Shown piece after piece: positions 17,001 to 24,827 of a stretch of DNA of 48,093 nt. Origin of the DNA: a virus. The translations under genes and the position numbers were made by a program. The stretch's first letter is position 1; each line of letters starts with the position of its first letter. The stretch lies in the IMG/VR virus record IMGVR_UViG_3300025120_013693, positions 1-48,093 of that record; one strand, written 5' to 3'. The notes beneath the pieces were generated by a model. It did not search any database, had not been told where the DNA came from, and saw only the letters and a list, made by a program, of their open reading frames with translations.

Positions 17001-17369
17001 CTATTTATAGTTTGTTTTACCTTTATATGGTTGGGATTGTTTTGCAAATTCAGGAACATTAACTGATCCATCAGAATTTATTAAGTTTGTTTGGCCTTTT
17101 TTACCTTCAGATGCTTCTTTCATTTTTTTATTGGATGCTTGATAGTAATCATCTAATTCTTTCCAAGTAAATTTCCTTAACCAAATAGGCATATTATATA
17201 TTGTATGCCAATCATATCCTCCATTACTATGGAAAACAATATTATGTATTTGTTTAAATAAACTAACTCTTACATTAGCTGCCTCACTAGACGTCAGGCC
17301 AAAAAAAGTTGATGTTAATCGGGATGGATCTTCTGGATTGACTTCCTTCGGGAAAAAAAGACAGATCAA
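17001..17369 (-). CDS. Tail assembly chaperone extension ORF, probably made by +1 frameshift
   Basis: An open frame of 122 codons that overlaps the end of the gp26-like gene by 83 nt and runs to just before the tape measure. It has no ATG until about residue 61; the only early start candidate is a TTG at 17367-17369. The best reading is a C-terminal extension reached by a +1 ribosomal frameshift at the TTT TTT CCC G site (17349-17359). That would give a fusion of about 337 aa, as in gpG/gpGT-type tail chaperones. Content: an aromatic segment YDWHTIYNMPIWLRKFTWKELDDYYQ, seen at roughly residues 52-78 and quoted here as YDWHTIYN then FTWKELDDYY. The tail is Lys/Gln-rich. Independent translation from the TTG as a gp51-like protein is the alternative. 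Confidence 0.62.
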   Translation of the reverse strand: MICLFFPKEVNPEDPSRLTSTFFGLTSSEAANVRVSLFKQIHNIVFHSNGGYDWHTIYNMPIWLRKFTWKELDDYYQASNKKMKEASEGKKGQTNLINSDGSVNVPEFAKQSQPYKGKTNYK

Positions 17370-18015
17370 CGTCTGGGGATATTTCTGATATATGTTTTCT
17401 TAAAGCTTTGGCATCTCGAGCTAATAATGCTTTATCAACATAATCTCTTATAAATTTTCTATCTCTTTCTTCATCAATAGAAGTAATAATATATTTTAAA
17501 CGAGTAGAAAGTGTTGGGACATTATCTTTATATAATTTTTTTAAACCCTCTAATTCATTATCTATTTTCTTTTCATCGTGACCATTTAAAAGTTTCCAAG
17601 TAATTTCTGACTTTGTAAAAGGTAATGTAAATTTAAATTCATTTACTCCTTTAGTAAAATATTTTTCTTGTAAAGGTTTGTTATTAATTTCAGCTAAATC
17701 TATTTTATGTGTTTTATTTATTGAAAAAAATTCATATTCACCACCATACCCTAAAACTCTTGCAGCAACCATAATAGCATTTTTATCTCCTGCTATTAAA
17801 TCATCATATTTAATTTTAGTAATAATTAAAGCTTTAAGAAGTTTATCAATAACTATACCTTTCTCAATAAAAGATTGATTAGTTAATATATCCTCTTCTC
17901 TAGCAGTCATATATTTTATTTCTACTTTTCCACTAGATAATGGGTTATCTTCGGGGTATACTATTCCTTGTGAGGGTAAATCTACTGTTTCAGTAGGCAT
18001 GTTAAATTCGGCCAT
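17287..18015 (-). CDS. Baseplate hub/tail assembly chaperone protein, gp26-like
   Basis: A 242-aa protein resembling the T4 gp26 family (T4_baseplate). Indicators are the N-terminal VDLPSQGIVYP segment, VEIKYMTAREEDIL, and IDKLLKALI followed by DLIAGDKNAIMVAARVLGYG. I chose the ATG at 18013-18015 (MAEFNMPTETV), because the 23 residues upstream of it do not fit the family and a late-type motif variant lies in that stretch. Codon 222 is CCC within a T7C3 run, the likely shift point into the extension frame that ends at 17001. The gene lies immediately before the tape measure, where chaperones for the tape measure are normally found. Confidence 0.72.
   Translation of the reverse strand: MAEFNMPTETVDLPSQGIVYPEDNPLSSGKVEIKYMTAREEDILTNQSFIEKGIVIDKLLKALIITKIKYDDLIAGDKNAIMVAARVLGYGGEYEFFSINKTHKIDLAEINNKPLQEKYFTKGVNEFKFTLPFTKSEITWKLLNGHDEKKIDNELEGLKKLYKDNVPTLSTRLKYIITSIDEERDRKFIRDYVDKALLARDAKALRKHISEISPDVDLSFFPEGSQSRRSIPININFFWPDV
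17349..17359 (-). other. Candidate +1 programmed frameshift site
   Basis: The minus-strand message reads TTTTTTTCCCG. In the gp26-like frame this is ..T TTT TTT CCC GAA, with CCC as codon 222. Sliding forward by one base to CCG at 17351-17349 continues in the second frame with AAG GAA GTC, which stays open for another 115 codons to 17001. The geometry was derived by counting codons from 18015. Frameshifting itself is inferred. Confidence 0.5.
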
Positions 18016-18039
18016 AATCTTTATTGGTTTGTAACTATA

Positions 18040-18053
18040 TTTATTATACATAT
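18040..18053 (-). promoter_or_regulatory. Late-type motif variant upstream of the gp26-like gene
   Basis: The minus strand reads ATATGTATAATAAA, one mismatch to the ATATTTATAATAAA core, 24 nt before the ATG at 18015. Its position supports that start over the longer frame beginning at 18084. Confidence 0.4.
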
Positions 18054-18060
18054 GTAATAT

Positions 18061-18087
18061 AAAAAAAAGCTTGACCGAAGCCAAGCT
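18061..18087 (-). terminator. Rho-independent terminator after the RadA-like gene
   Basis: The minus-strand RNA forms AGCUUGGC-UUCG-GUCAAGCU followed by eight U. The stem is 8 bp with one G-U wobble that would be an A-C mismatch on the other strand, which fixes the direction. The C(UUCG)G tetraloop is especially stable. It lies 29 nt past the stop at 18116. Confidence 0.85.
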
Positions 18088-18115
18088 ATTTTTAATTGTA
18101 AATAATAACTACTAG

Positions 18116-18919
18116 TTATATTGTCATATTTAAAGGCTCAGTAAATAACCACCCAACATGATTAGCTTGATCTAAGCTAAAATGTAATTTATTCATTTCT
18201 CCACCTCTACGATTTTTACTAAACCATATTGCTCTACCACCTTCAGCATTAAATTTCATATGCGCCATCGCGGTAATCATGTGTTTAAACCGGTTACTAC
18301 CAGCGAATTCTCCACCTTTGGTCACCTGCTGTATGATCATAAAATTAGTGTTTAATTTATTTAAATTTTCACCTTTATTATGTTTTTCAAATAAATTTAA
18401 TAATTGAGTTTCTGCATTTTTCATTGTACCTCCATGAAAATCTTGAATAGCAACTGCAAGTTCAGCAAACGAATCTACTAAAACTGAGTCCCAACCTTCG
18501 CTTAAAATTGATTTTAAAATAACTAATGGGTCATTTTCGATCCAGTCACCCATAAATAAAATAGGCAATTGACCAAATTTAGGAAATCTTTTAACCATTC
18601 CCACCATATCAATTTGTGTCATTTCACCTGAGATAAATAATACTTTATTGCCCTTATTTTTCATATTAGCAAGCATGTCTAATAATACAGTTGTTTTACC
18701 AACTCCAGGATCACCAACAAATGCTACATTAGTACCTTTCATCATTCCACCTTCACTTGAAAGTAAATTATCAATTTTAGTTCCTGTTTTCATAGGAATA
18801 AATAATTGAGGATCAAATTTAAAATCATCCATTTTCATTGTGTTTGGTTTAAATCTTTTAACAATTTTACCAATTTTTCGACTTGGACGACCTCTTTTAA
18901 TTTTTACTACATTTGACAT
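18116..18919 (-). CDS. RadA-like RecA-fold ATPase with AT-hook-like N-terminus
   Basis: A 267-aa single-domain RecA-fold ATPase resembling the core of RadA/Sms. Walker A is GDPGVGKT at 69-76, the Walker B strand is SVLVDS near 145-150, and KNRRG at 235-239 corresponds to the RadA KNRFG motif. The RadA zinc finger and Lon-like C-terminal domain are absent. The basic N-terminus contains KRGRPSRK, which fits the AT-hook RGRP core and may help binding to AT-rich DNA. Likely role: branch migration, helicase-type DNA remodelling or repair. It stands alone between tail tube and gp26-like genes, with its own TTTCGTATATT motif and terminators on both sides, so it is separately expressed. A DnaB-type function is the alternative. 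Confidence 0.75.
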   Translation of the reverse strand: MSNVVKIKRGRPSRKIGKIVKRFKPNTMKMDDFKFDPQLFIPMKTGTKIDNLLSSEGGMMKGTNVAFVGDPGVGKTTVLLDMLANMKNKGNKVLFISGEMTQIDMVGMVKRFPKFGQLPILFMGDWIENDPLVILKSILSEGWDSVLVDSFAELAVAIQDFHGGTMKNAETQLLNLFEKHNKGENLNKLNTNFMIIQQVTKGGEFAGSNRFKHMITAMAHMKFNAEGGRAIWFSKNRRGGEMNKLHFSLDQANHVGWLFTEPLNMTI

Positions 18920-18950
18920 AACCTTGATTTTTATTATTATTTACGGTGTG

Positions 18951-18961
18951 AATATACGAAA
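18951..18961 (-). promoter_or_regulatory. TTTCGTATATT motif upstream of the RadA-like gene
   Basis: Exact 11-mer on the minus strand, 31 nt before the ATG at 18919 and just downstream of the terminator for the tail-tube gene. This gives an isolated promoter-gene-terminator unit inside the tail block. Confidence 0.5.
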
Positions 18962-18997
18962 AATATCCAGGGTAACCAAATTTTTTACGCGAAAAGG

Positions 18998-19025
18998 AAA
19001 AAAAAAGCTTGACCGAAGTCAAGCT
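18998..19025 (-). terminator. Rho-independent terminator after the tail tube gene
   Basis: The minus-strand RNA forms AGCUUGAC-UUCG-GUCAAGCU, a perfect 8-bp stem with a UUCG tetraloop, followed by nine U. It starts 25 nt past the stop at 19051 and is almost identical to the terminator at 18061-18087. Confidence 0.87.
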
Positions 19026-19050
19026 AATTTTATCAGGGGTGGGTAAAATT

Positions 19051-19539
19051 TTAAAAATTCAATACACAATAATCTGGTTGAACTGTCATTGATAATTCTA
19101 CAGCAGTACTTTCAGTATCCCAATTATAATCACCAAAACTAGCTTCGGTAATCATTGCTCCTTTAATGATCCATTCTGATACAATGTCACCTACAGGACC
19201 TAATACATTAACTGTAAGGTCTTTTTTATAGAAATCACTATACCCATCACGACCTGTTACAGATTCATGATGTAAACGAACCCACTCCATAACGGCTTGA
19301 GCACCAGATGGAGTTACAGGATCAAATAAAGTAAATGAAATTGTGTTCCATACTGTTTTTCCTTTTACATATCTTTGTACATTCATATGATTTAAAGGTA
19401 CTGAACCTTGCGTTAGTGAAACAGCCCCTACTCCTTTCATTATGTAAGAAGGGAATCCATCAACAAATAGTATAAATCTATTTGCCTGTTTTGGCTCAAA
19501 AGCTGTGAAAAATATTTCGTTTGGGTTTAATACTGCCAT
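19051..19539 (-). CDS. 19: Tail tube protein (gp19-like)
   Basis: A 162-aa T4 gp19-type tail tube subunit that polymerises into the inner tube through which DNA passes. Recognisable segments are KQANRFILFVDGFPSYIMKG near the N-terminus, TLFDPVTPSGAQAVMEWVRLHHE in the middle (seen as TLFDPVTPSGAQ and MEWVRLHHES), and the closing strand TESTAVELSMTVQPDYCVLNF. Length matches gp19 (163 aa). It follows the sheath gene directly, the normal order, and has a late-type motif 12 nt upstream and a strong terminator downstream. Confidence 0.9.
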   Translation of the reverse strand: MAVLNPNEIFFTAFEPKQANRFILFVDGFPSYIMKGVGAVSLTQGSVPLNHMNVQRYVKGKTVWNTISFTLFDPVTPSGAQAVMEWVRLHHESVTGRDGYSDFYKKDLTVNVLGPVGDIVSEWIIKGAMITEASFGDYNWDTESTAVELSMTVQPDYCVLNF

Positions 19540-19551
19540 TTTATTATCTTA

Positions 19552-19566
19552 TTTTATTATAAATAT
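19552..19566 (-). promoter_or_regulatory. Late-type motif upstream of the tail tube gene
   Basis: Full copy of ATATTTATAATAAAA on the minus strand, 12 nt before the ATG at 19539, in the gap after the sheath stop at 19582. Together with the terminator downstream it would allow a separate, abundant tube message. Confidence 0.55.
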
Positions 19567-19581
19567 TTATCTTTTTAGTTT

Positions 19582-21360
19582 TTATGCTGGGAATGTTGCT
19601 CCAGTTGGTAATACATTGAAATCTAATATAATAAATTCAGCTGTTTTAGTTGGTTGTAAGAAAATTTGTCCAATTAACTCATTTCTATCTATAACATCTG
19701 GTGTATTATTACTTTCGTCCATTACTACCTTAAATGCATATAATCCTTGTCTTTGCTGAACACTTTCTAAGTAAGGATTTACTTGTGTCAAGAAATTCTG
19801 TCTTGTTGCTATTGTATTTTGTTCAAATACTAAGTTATCAGAAATCTGTGAAATATAATCCTTAAGTGTTATTAACAATCTTCTAACATTTATTCTATCT
19901 AATGCTGAAGCTGCTTTTTGTAATGTTTTCTGTCCAAATACTACTACTCCTTGTCCTGGGAATGTAGCTATTGGGTTAACATTTGCTTCATATAAAGTAT
20001 CTCTATTATTAGAAGTTAATTTTCTTTCAGCTTTTACAACTTGTCCCATTCCTCCTCTAGTAATACCCGCTGGTGCAAACCATGGGTCTGATGATGCATC
20101 TGTGAATGCATATACTCCAGGAATAAATGTGGATGGTGGAACAAAAACCATTTGCCCTGTATTTGGATCTATTGTTTGAACCCAAGGCCAGTAAGTAGCT
20201 GCGTAACTTGAATCAAATCCTGAGGATTGATTTATTACAGTTGCTATTGCTTGGTTATATCTAACTAAATCTAAAACAAAAATACTATCACCTCTAGCAA
20301 TTGTATTATTTACTAAGGATGTTATTGGTGTTGCTGTTATTTGGTTAGTTAATCCAGGTACTGATATTACATTGTATTGGTAATCATCTACATTACCCAT
20401 TAAAGCAATTGCTGTTGTATAATCATCTGCTATTAAACCTTGTGTATTTGCAGCTCCACTTGTTCCATCAATTAATTCATAGAATAAATTTGGTCCCTTT
20501 GTAGATATATTTGAACCTGCTCCAGCTCCAAATGATCCTCCATAACTACCAGAACCTACTACAGGTAATGATCCTGTATATTCATCTTTTGCAGATCCAT
20601 CATTATTAAAATACTCTGGGGTTGCATAATTTACTTGTTTTACTCTAATATAATTTGAAATATTATTATATGATCCTGAGTCTTGAATAAATGTATCTGT
20701 TCCTTCTGTTATTACAGTTGTAGTCATATTTCCAATTGCTCTTTCAATATAATTTGAAGCAAAAGGATCTAATGAAATATTATTATATTGTTCTAATACT
20801 ACTTTTTGGTTTTGAGTATCATTACCTCTTCTAACTAATAATGAAAATACACCGGATGCTGTATTAGTAGCTGCTATTTCCCATCTAACGTTATTAGCTG
20901 AACCACTTAATAATTGTCCATTTGTTCCGTCTGCCGGAGCTCCAGAAGCCATAGATCCTGTTGTATTCATTATCTCACCTTGTGAAATAGTTTCTAATAC
21001 AAAAGGAGCTAATCCTGTAGTAGGACCACCTGATCCTGTTTCCATTAATGAACTTGTAGCAGGAGCCCAAGTTGCCGAAGCTGATACCACACGTGTTACT
21101 AATAATGATTCGCCACCATTTTGAAAATATTGGTTTGCTGCTATAGAAGTTAAGTAAGTAAATTGACCTGACCCACTTTTAAGAGCTCCACCAAAAATTG
21201 CTTGGAAGGAACTAAACGAACTAACGTATGTTGGTCTTTCAACTGGTCCTAATACTGTTGGTCCAATTATAGATGCGCCTCTAACTACAGGTTGAGATGT
21301 AACAAAGGATTGATCATTTTCTCTTGCTAATACTCCAGGAGATATTAATGTTTCTGCCAT
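19582..21360 (-). CDS. 18: Contractile tail sheath protein (gp18-like)
   Basis: A 592-aa sheath subunit. The N-terminus ETLISPGVLARENDQS and GASIIGPTVLGPVERP is the typical start of T4-type sheath proteins. The central, variable and protease-resistant part is Gly/Ser/Thr-rich, and the C-terminal half carries the conserved contraction domain (GVVVFGQKTLQKAASALDR, INVRRLLITLKDYI, FLTQVNPYLESVQQRQGL). T4 gp18 is 659 aa. It lies upstream of gp19 and is preceded by a late-type motif 22 nt before the ATG. Its presence makes this a myovirus. Confidence 0.92.
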   Translation of the reverse strand: MAETLISPGVLARENDQSFVTSQPVVRGASIIGPTVLGPVERPTYVSSFSSFQAIFGGALKSGSGQFTYLTSIAANQYFQNGGESLLVTRVVSASATWAPATSSLMETGSGGPTTGLAPFVLETISQGEIMNTTGSMASGAPADGTNGQLLSGSANNVRWEIAATNTASGVFSLLVRRGNDTQNQKVVLEQYNNISLDPFASNYIERAIGNMTTTVITEGTDTFIQDSGSYNNISNYIRVKQVNYATPEYFNNDGSAKDEYTGSLPVVGSGSYGGSFGAGAGSNISTKGPNLFYELIDGTSGAANTQGLIADDYTTAIALMGNVDDYQYNVISVPGLTNQITATPITSLVNNTIARGDSIFVLDLVRYNQAIATVINQSSGFDSSYAATYWPWVQTIDPNTGQMVFVPPSTFIPGVYAFTDASSDPWFAPAGITRGGMGQVVKAERKLTSNNRDTLYEANVNPIATFPGQGVVVFGQKTLQKAASALDRINVRRLLITLKDYISQISDNLVFEQNTIATRQNFLTQVNPYLESVQQRQGLYAFKVVMDESNNTPDVIDRNELIGQIFLQPTKTAEFIILDFNVLPTGATFPA

Positions 21361-21382
21361 TTTCTTATGTTATTTAATATTA

Positions 21383-21397
21383 TTTTATTATAAATAT
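21383..21397 (-). promoter_or_regulatory. Late-type motif upstream of the sheath gene
   Basis: Full copy of ATATTTATAATAAAA on the minus strand, 22 nt before the ATG at 21360, in the gap after the stop at 21417. Confidence 0.55.
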
Positions 21398-21416
21398 TAA
21401 AAACCTTTTCAAAAAA

Positions 21417-21671
21417 CTATTTTACTAAAGTAATTTCTCCAGTTTCTAGGTTAATGTTTCCATCACCATATTTTTTCTGTAATTCTTTAGCCGTTTTATT
21501 AGATTCTTCTTGCAAATCCGCTAGTTTATCAAGAATACTATTTCGTTGTCCTTCTAAAATTGCTCTTTGAATATCTACAGAACCTAAATTAAGGGTTATT
21601 CCTTTATTTTTTTCTTGATATCCTTTAAGTTTTTCAAGTTCCTCTTTTGATAATTTGATTATTTCACTCAT
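21417..21671 (-). CDS. Small coiled-coil-like protein, 84 aa
   Basis: An 84-aa charged protein. It starts IIKLSKEELEKLKGYQEKNKG, has a heptad-like central helix (RNSILDKLADLQEESNKTAKEL), and ends in a short Gly/Thr hairpin (GDGNINLETGEITLVK). This looks like a small phage protein with a Leu-rich coiled coil. It lies between the glycan operon and the sheath gene and has a weaker late-type motif upstream, so a structural or assembly role is possible. No family recognised. Confidence 0.6.
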   Translation of the reverse strand: MSEIIKLSKEELEKLKGYQEKNKGITLNLGSVDIQRAILEGQRNSILDKLADLQEESNKTAKELQKKYGDGNINLETGEITLVK

Positions 21672-21682
21672 GATTACTACTG

Positions 21683-21692
21683 TTATAAATAT
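21683..21692 (-). promoter_or_regulatory. Partial late-type motif upstream of the 84-aa gene
   Basis: Only the ATATTTATAA core is present on the minus strand, 11 nt before the ATG at 21671; the following TAAAA half is not conserved (CAGTA). Weaker candidate than the full copies. Confidence 0.3.
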
Positions 21693-21695
21693 TAA

Positions 21696-22625
21696 TTAAA
21701 CTTTAAAAAAATTATAGTAAGTTAAAATTTTACTTAATTCAGATTTACTTACTATTGTTTCATAGCTAGAAAATTCATTTTGTATAGAATCTTCTGCTAT
21801 ATTTTTATAATGCATATAAAATACATCATTTTCTTTACTATAAAATGTTCTTGGAGCCTCTTCTTTTGATATCATTATTTCATGTATTTTTTCTGATATT
21901 CTAGGCTTACCTATTTTGTACTTTAGTCCAAATTTCTTATTATATATTTCAAATAAATCTTTTACTTTAAAGGATTTTAAATTGGGTATTATATTAAATC
22001 CACTAACTTTTAATCCCTCTTCTATTAAATCCATTGCGTCTTTAATATTAATCATAAAACGTGTCATTTCTTCAGAATATAAAGTAAGTTTATAATTTTT
22101 ATTTATAGCATCCCAAATTAAAGGAATAATACTACCCGTTGAATTTAAAACATTACCATAAATAGCAGATGATAACCTTACATTTGATTTTTCAGCATTT
22201 ACTATAAAGGATTCACCCGCTATAAATTTCATAGAACCATATAAAGTTGTTGCCGAACGAGATTTATCTGATGATATAAAGCATGCTGATTTAAAATTAT
22301 TTTCTTCTGCTGCTCTTCTTGAATTAATAGACCCATTAATTAATACTTTAACTCCTTCTTCTACATTTTGATCTACAGCCTCTATTTGTTTTAATGAAGC
22401 AGCAAAAATACCAATAGTATGCCCTTTAGAAGACCTTTTTAATAAATCAAAATTACGAACATCTCCTATAACACAGTTAATATTTGGAAATCTTTTTTTA
22501 AGGTAATAATGTTTAGCTTCATCTCTAGAATATACAGTTATTTCATTATTATTATAATAACGAGCTACTAAATTAGAACCTAAATAACCAGCACCACCAG
22601 TTATAAATATTTTTTCTCCATTCAT
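21696..22625 (-). CDS. NAD(P)-dependent sugar-nucleotide dehydratase/epimerase (PseB/CapD-like SDR)
   Basis: A 309-aa extended short-chain dehydrogenase. The Rossmann loop FITGGAGYLGSN is at residues 8-18. The segment SSDKSRSATTLYGSMK (118-133) supplies the catalytic Tyr129-x3-Lys133 and resembles the S/T-D-K-A...LYGATK pattern of UDP-GlcNAc 4,6-dehydratases and epimerases (PseB, CapD, FlaA1). It acts on a nucleotide sugar, generating a keto or epimerised sugar for later modification. It is the last gene of the glycan operon, overlapping the methyltransferase stop by 4 nt. HldD (ADP-heptose epimerase) was considered, but the SSDK signature argues for the CapD/PseB group. The exact substrate is unknown. 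Confidence 0.76.
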   Translation of the reverse strand: MNGEKIFITGGAGYLGSNLVARYYNNNEITVYSRDEAKHYYLKKRFPNINCVIGDVRNFDLLKRSSKGHTIGIFAASLKQIEAVDQNVEEGVKVLINGSINSRRAAEENNFKSACFISSDKSRSATTLYGSMKFIAGESFIVNAEKSNVRLSSAIYGNVLNSTGSIIPLIWDAINKNYKLTLYSEEMTRFMINIKDAMDLIEEGLKVSGFNIIPNLKSFKVKDLFEIYNKKFGLKYKIGKPRISEKIHEIMISKEEAPRTFYSKENDVFYMHYKNIAEDSIQNEFSSYETIVSKSELSKILTYYNFFKV

Positions 22626-23806
22626 GGGTTAATAATTTTTAATTCTGGGAAGGGAATAATATAAGGAATATTTAAATGTTTAGTTTTTTCTATTATCATA
22701 TCAGAAAAATTCCAAGCAAAAATTAAAATATAGTCCGCTTCACCTATTTTAGATGGGGGCAATATACGAATTTTCCCATTGGAAGTCAACCTATTATATC
22801 TTTCTGGTGATTCATCTATGATATAGTCGATATAAATTTCATCTAAATTTAAAGTACCTACAACTACATTAGCCCTACCAGAAGCACCATAACCTATTAT
22901 TTTTTTATCTTTATTATTATCTAAAAATGTTTTTAAATTAGATAATGCTTTTTCAATTGATAAAGAAAAGTTACTTAAATCCTTATATTCTTTTTCACTT
23001 TCTATTAACTCTTCTACTATACTATTAACCTTAACATTTAAATCTTTAGTTGCAATTACTCTAATTGACCCTGAATGTATTGGTACCCTTTCAACATCGA
23101 TTATTTTAAGATTATGTTTAGAAAGTAAAGTTTTTAAACTCGTAATAGTATAATAATATAAATGTTCATGGTACATAAAATCAAACTGAAATTTATCAAC
23201 TAAATCAACTAAATATTGTACTTCAATTATAAACTTACCATCCTTTTTTAAAGTTTGTTCAACTCCTTTAACAACTGAGTTAATATCTGTTATATGAGCA
23301 AAAGTATTACTTGCTAAAACATAATCAAATTTATTTTCCCACCTATTATCTTCAACAAATTTACTATTAAAGAAATCATTTTCAATATTTAATCCCTTTT
23401 TTCTACCTAATTCTACAATATTAGTAGCAGGATCAATACCTATGGTATTATGTATCCCTCTATATTTTAATGCATCTAGTAAAGGACCATCATTACAACC
23501 AAATTCTAACACATTATCAATAGGTTTTACACCTTCTTTACTAACTAACCAATCAGCATATGAATTAAAATGTTTTTGCATGCCAACTGATGAAATGTAT
23601 CTATAATCTTTAAACAATACTTTAGGTTCAATTAAAGTATCAGTTTGAACTAACCCACATTTTTTACATTTTATTATTTTTAAAGGAAAATATTCTATAT
23701 TTTGATTTTCTTTAGGAAAACTACCAGCTAATGGTATTTTACCAAAATCATATATTATATCAAATTTTCTTCCACTACACGAGGCACAACTTTTTCTATT
23801 TTTCAT
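22622..23806 (-). CDS. Sugar C-methyltransferase (TylC3/NovU-type, zinc-binding)
   Basis: A 394-aa three-part SAM methyltransferase of the deoxysugar C-methyltransferase family. A zinc-ribbon-like N-terminus has Cys7, Cys10, Cys47 and Cys50. The SAM-binding Rossmann core carries VLEFGCNDGPLL at 99-110. The MYHEHLYYYT segment (211-220) contains the Glu-His pair (214-215) known to be catalytic in this family. The C-terminal Rossmann-like domain starts with IIGYGASGRANV. Such enzymes add a methyl group to a keto-sugar on NDP, which fits the neighbouring dehydratase. It overlaps that gene by 4 nt and the upstream GT-A-like gene by 11 nt. Family call is firm; the sugar is unknown. Confidence 0.82.
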   Translation of the reverse strand: MKNRKSCASCSGRKFDIIYDFGKIPLAGSFPKENQNIEYFPLKIIKCKKCGLVQTDTLIEPKVLFKDYRYISSVGMQKHFNSYADWLVSKEGVKPIDNVLEFGCNDGPLLDALKYRGIHNTIGIDPATNIVELGRKKGLNIENDFFNSKFVEDNRWENKFDYVLASNTFAHITDINSVVKGVEQTLKKDGKFIIEVQYLVDLVDKFQFDFMYHEHLYYYTITSLKTLLSKHNLKIIDVERVPIHSGSIRVIATKDLNVKVNSIVEELIESEKEYKDLSNFSLSIEKALSNLKTFLDNNKDKKIIGYGASGRANVVVGTLNLDEIYIDYIIDESPERYNRLTSNGKIRILPPSKIGEADYILIFAWNFSDMIIEKTKHLNIPYIIPFPELKIINP

Positions 23807-24827
23807 CTAAATAATTTATAAAGGAGTAATTAGCTGATTTATATTCTTCTAACAAGTTTAAGTACTCATCTTTATATTCGATTCCTAATTTTTCTATTTT
23901 AGGTAGATCTAAAATAATACTTTCACTTTCTTTTAACTTATATGTTTTATTATTTACTTTAATATTTAATTTTACTTTAACATCATAAATAAATAATCTA
24001 GGTACCCAAGAATTTGATTTTAATTTTTTAAATGTATTGTCATTTTGTATAAATAACTTAAAATCTTCAGTATTACTTTTATTAAAAAGAGTAATATCTT
24101 CAAATAACATTAAATCCTTAATATTATCAGGGTGTATTACATAATCAAAAACAGATATTAAATGTTTAAAATAATGTTCAGCATCTGTAAATTTATTACC
24201 TTCAATATGAGGATGGGTATCTTTCATATAAAATTGTTTATCAAATAAAGATATTAATTTTTCTAAATGTTTTCTATCAAAAATATTTAACATAAAACTA
24301 GGAAATCTATATCCTACTTCATTAAGATTATCTTCAACTCTTGATGTTAAAATAGGTATTGGGTTTTTTAAATCACCAATTATATTTTTAGTTAATTCTA
24401 TATCATAATTTATAAAACTAAAATAATCATATTTAAATGAACTATCATATGTAGCCCATTTTCTCCCTTGAGTAGGTTCTTCTTCATATTTTTGAAGAGG
24501 TAAAGAAAAATTAGATGCTATAAAAATTTGATTAAAAGCTGTCCACCCATAATCATCAAGAACATTTTGTATTTTAATAGGTCTATTTTTGTGAGTAAAA
24601 GTTTTCCAAAAAGCTATGCCTCTATAAGGATAATTTAAAATTGGATTACTTTTATCAAAAATAGTATACTCTACTTTATTTTGTATTTCAATTGATAAAG
24701 GTAAGTGAGACACAACTAAAATGTCAAAACCATGACTTTTAATTTTGTTGATATTTTTATGTAATAGTTGTTCTTTTTCTTTACTATTACAATAACAAGT
24801 GATTATTACTAGATTATTGGTCGGCAT
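23796..24827 (-). CDS. GT-A-like putative glycosyltransferase, paralogue 1
   Basis: A 343-aa protein with a GT-A-type start: strand NLVIITCYCNSKEKE, helix HKNINKIKSHG, strand FDILVVSHLPL. A nucleotide-sugar-binding type acidic patch FINYDIELT lies near residue 143-151. It is a clear paralogue of the next gene upstream: both share a C-N-(S/T) turn, the SH.P strand end, a (D/Y)SNPI segment and NYD(I/L)E at equivalent positions. Overlaps of 11 nt (methyltransferase) and 14 nt (paralogue) embed it in the glycan operon. Glycosyltransferase function is inferred from fold-like pattern and context; a canonical DxD is not obvious (it would be D-I-E). Confidence 0.6.
   Translation of the reverse strand: MPTNNLVIITCYCNSKEKEQLLHKNINKIKSHGFDILVVSHLPLSIEIQNKVEYTIFDKSNPILNYPYRGIAFWKTFTHKNRPIKIQNVLDDYGWTAFNQIFIASNFSLPLQKYEEEPTQGRKWATYDSSFKYDYFSFINYDIELTKNIIGDLKNPIPILTSRVEDNLNEVGYRFPSFMLNIFDRKHLEKLISLFDKQFYMKDTHPHIEGNKFTDAEHYFKHLISVFDYVIHPDNIKDLMLFEDITLFNKSNTEDFKLFIQNDNTFKKLKSNSWVPRLFIYDVKVKLNIKVNNKTYKLKESESIILDLPKIEKLGIEYKDEYLNLLEEYKSANYSFINYLDEK

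Noticed and set aside
18016-18084. Longer start of the gp26-like gene at 18084
   Set aside because: The extra 23 residues do not look like the family, overlap the terminator after the RadA-like gene and a late-motif variant; the ATG at 18015 begins the conserved part.
21696-22625. Assigning this SDR as HldD (ADP-heptose epimerase)
   Set aside because: The SSDK...LYGSMK pattern fits the CapD/PseB/FlaA1 dehydratase group better; calling it HldD only because of the heptose genes would be circular.
22761-22771. TTCGTATATT inside the methyltransferase gene
   Set aside because: It is in-frame coding sequence (near KIRILPPS) and no gene starts shortly downstream; treated as chance or at most an internal promoter.
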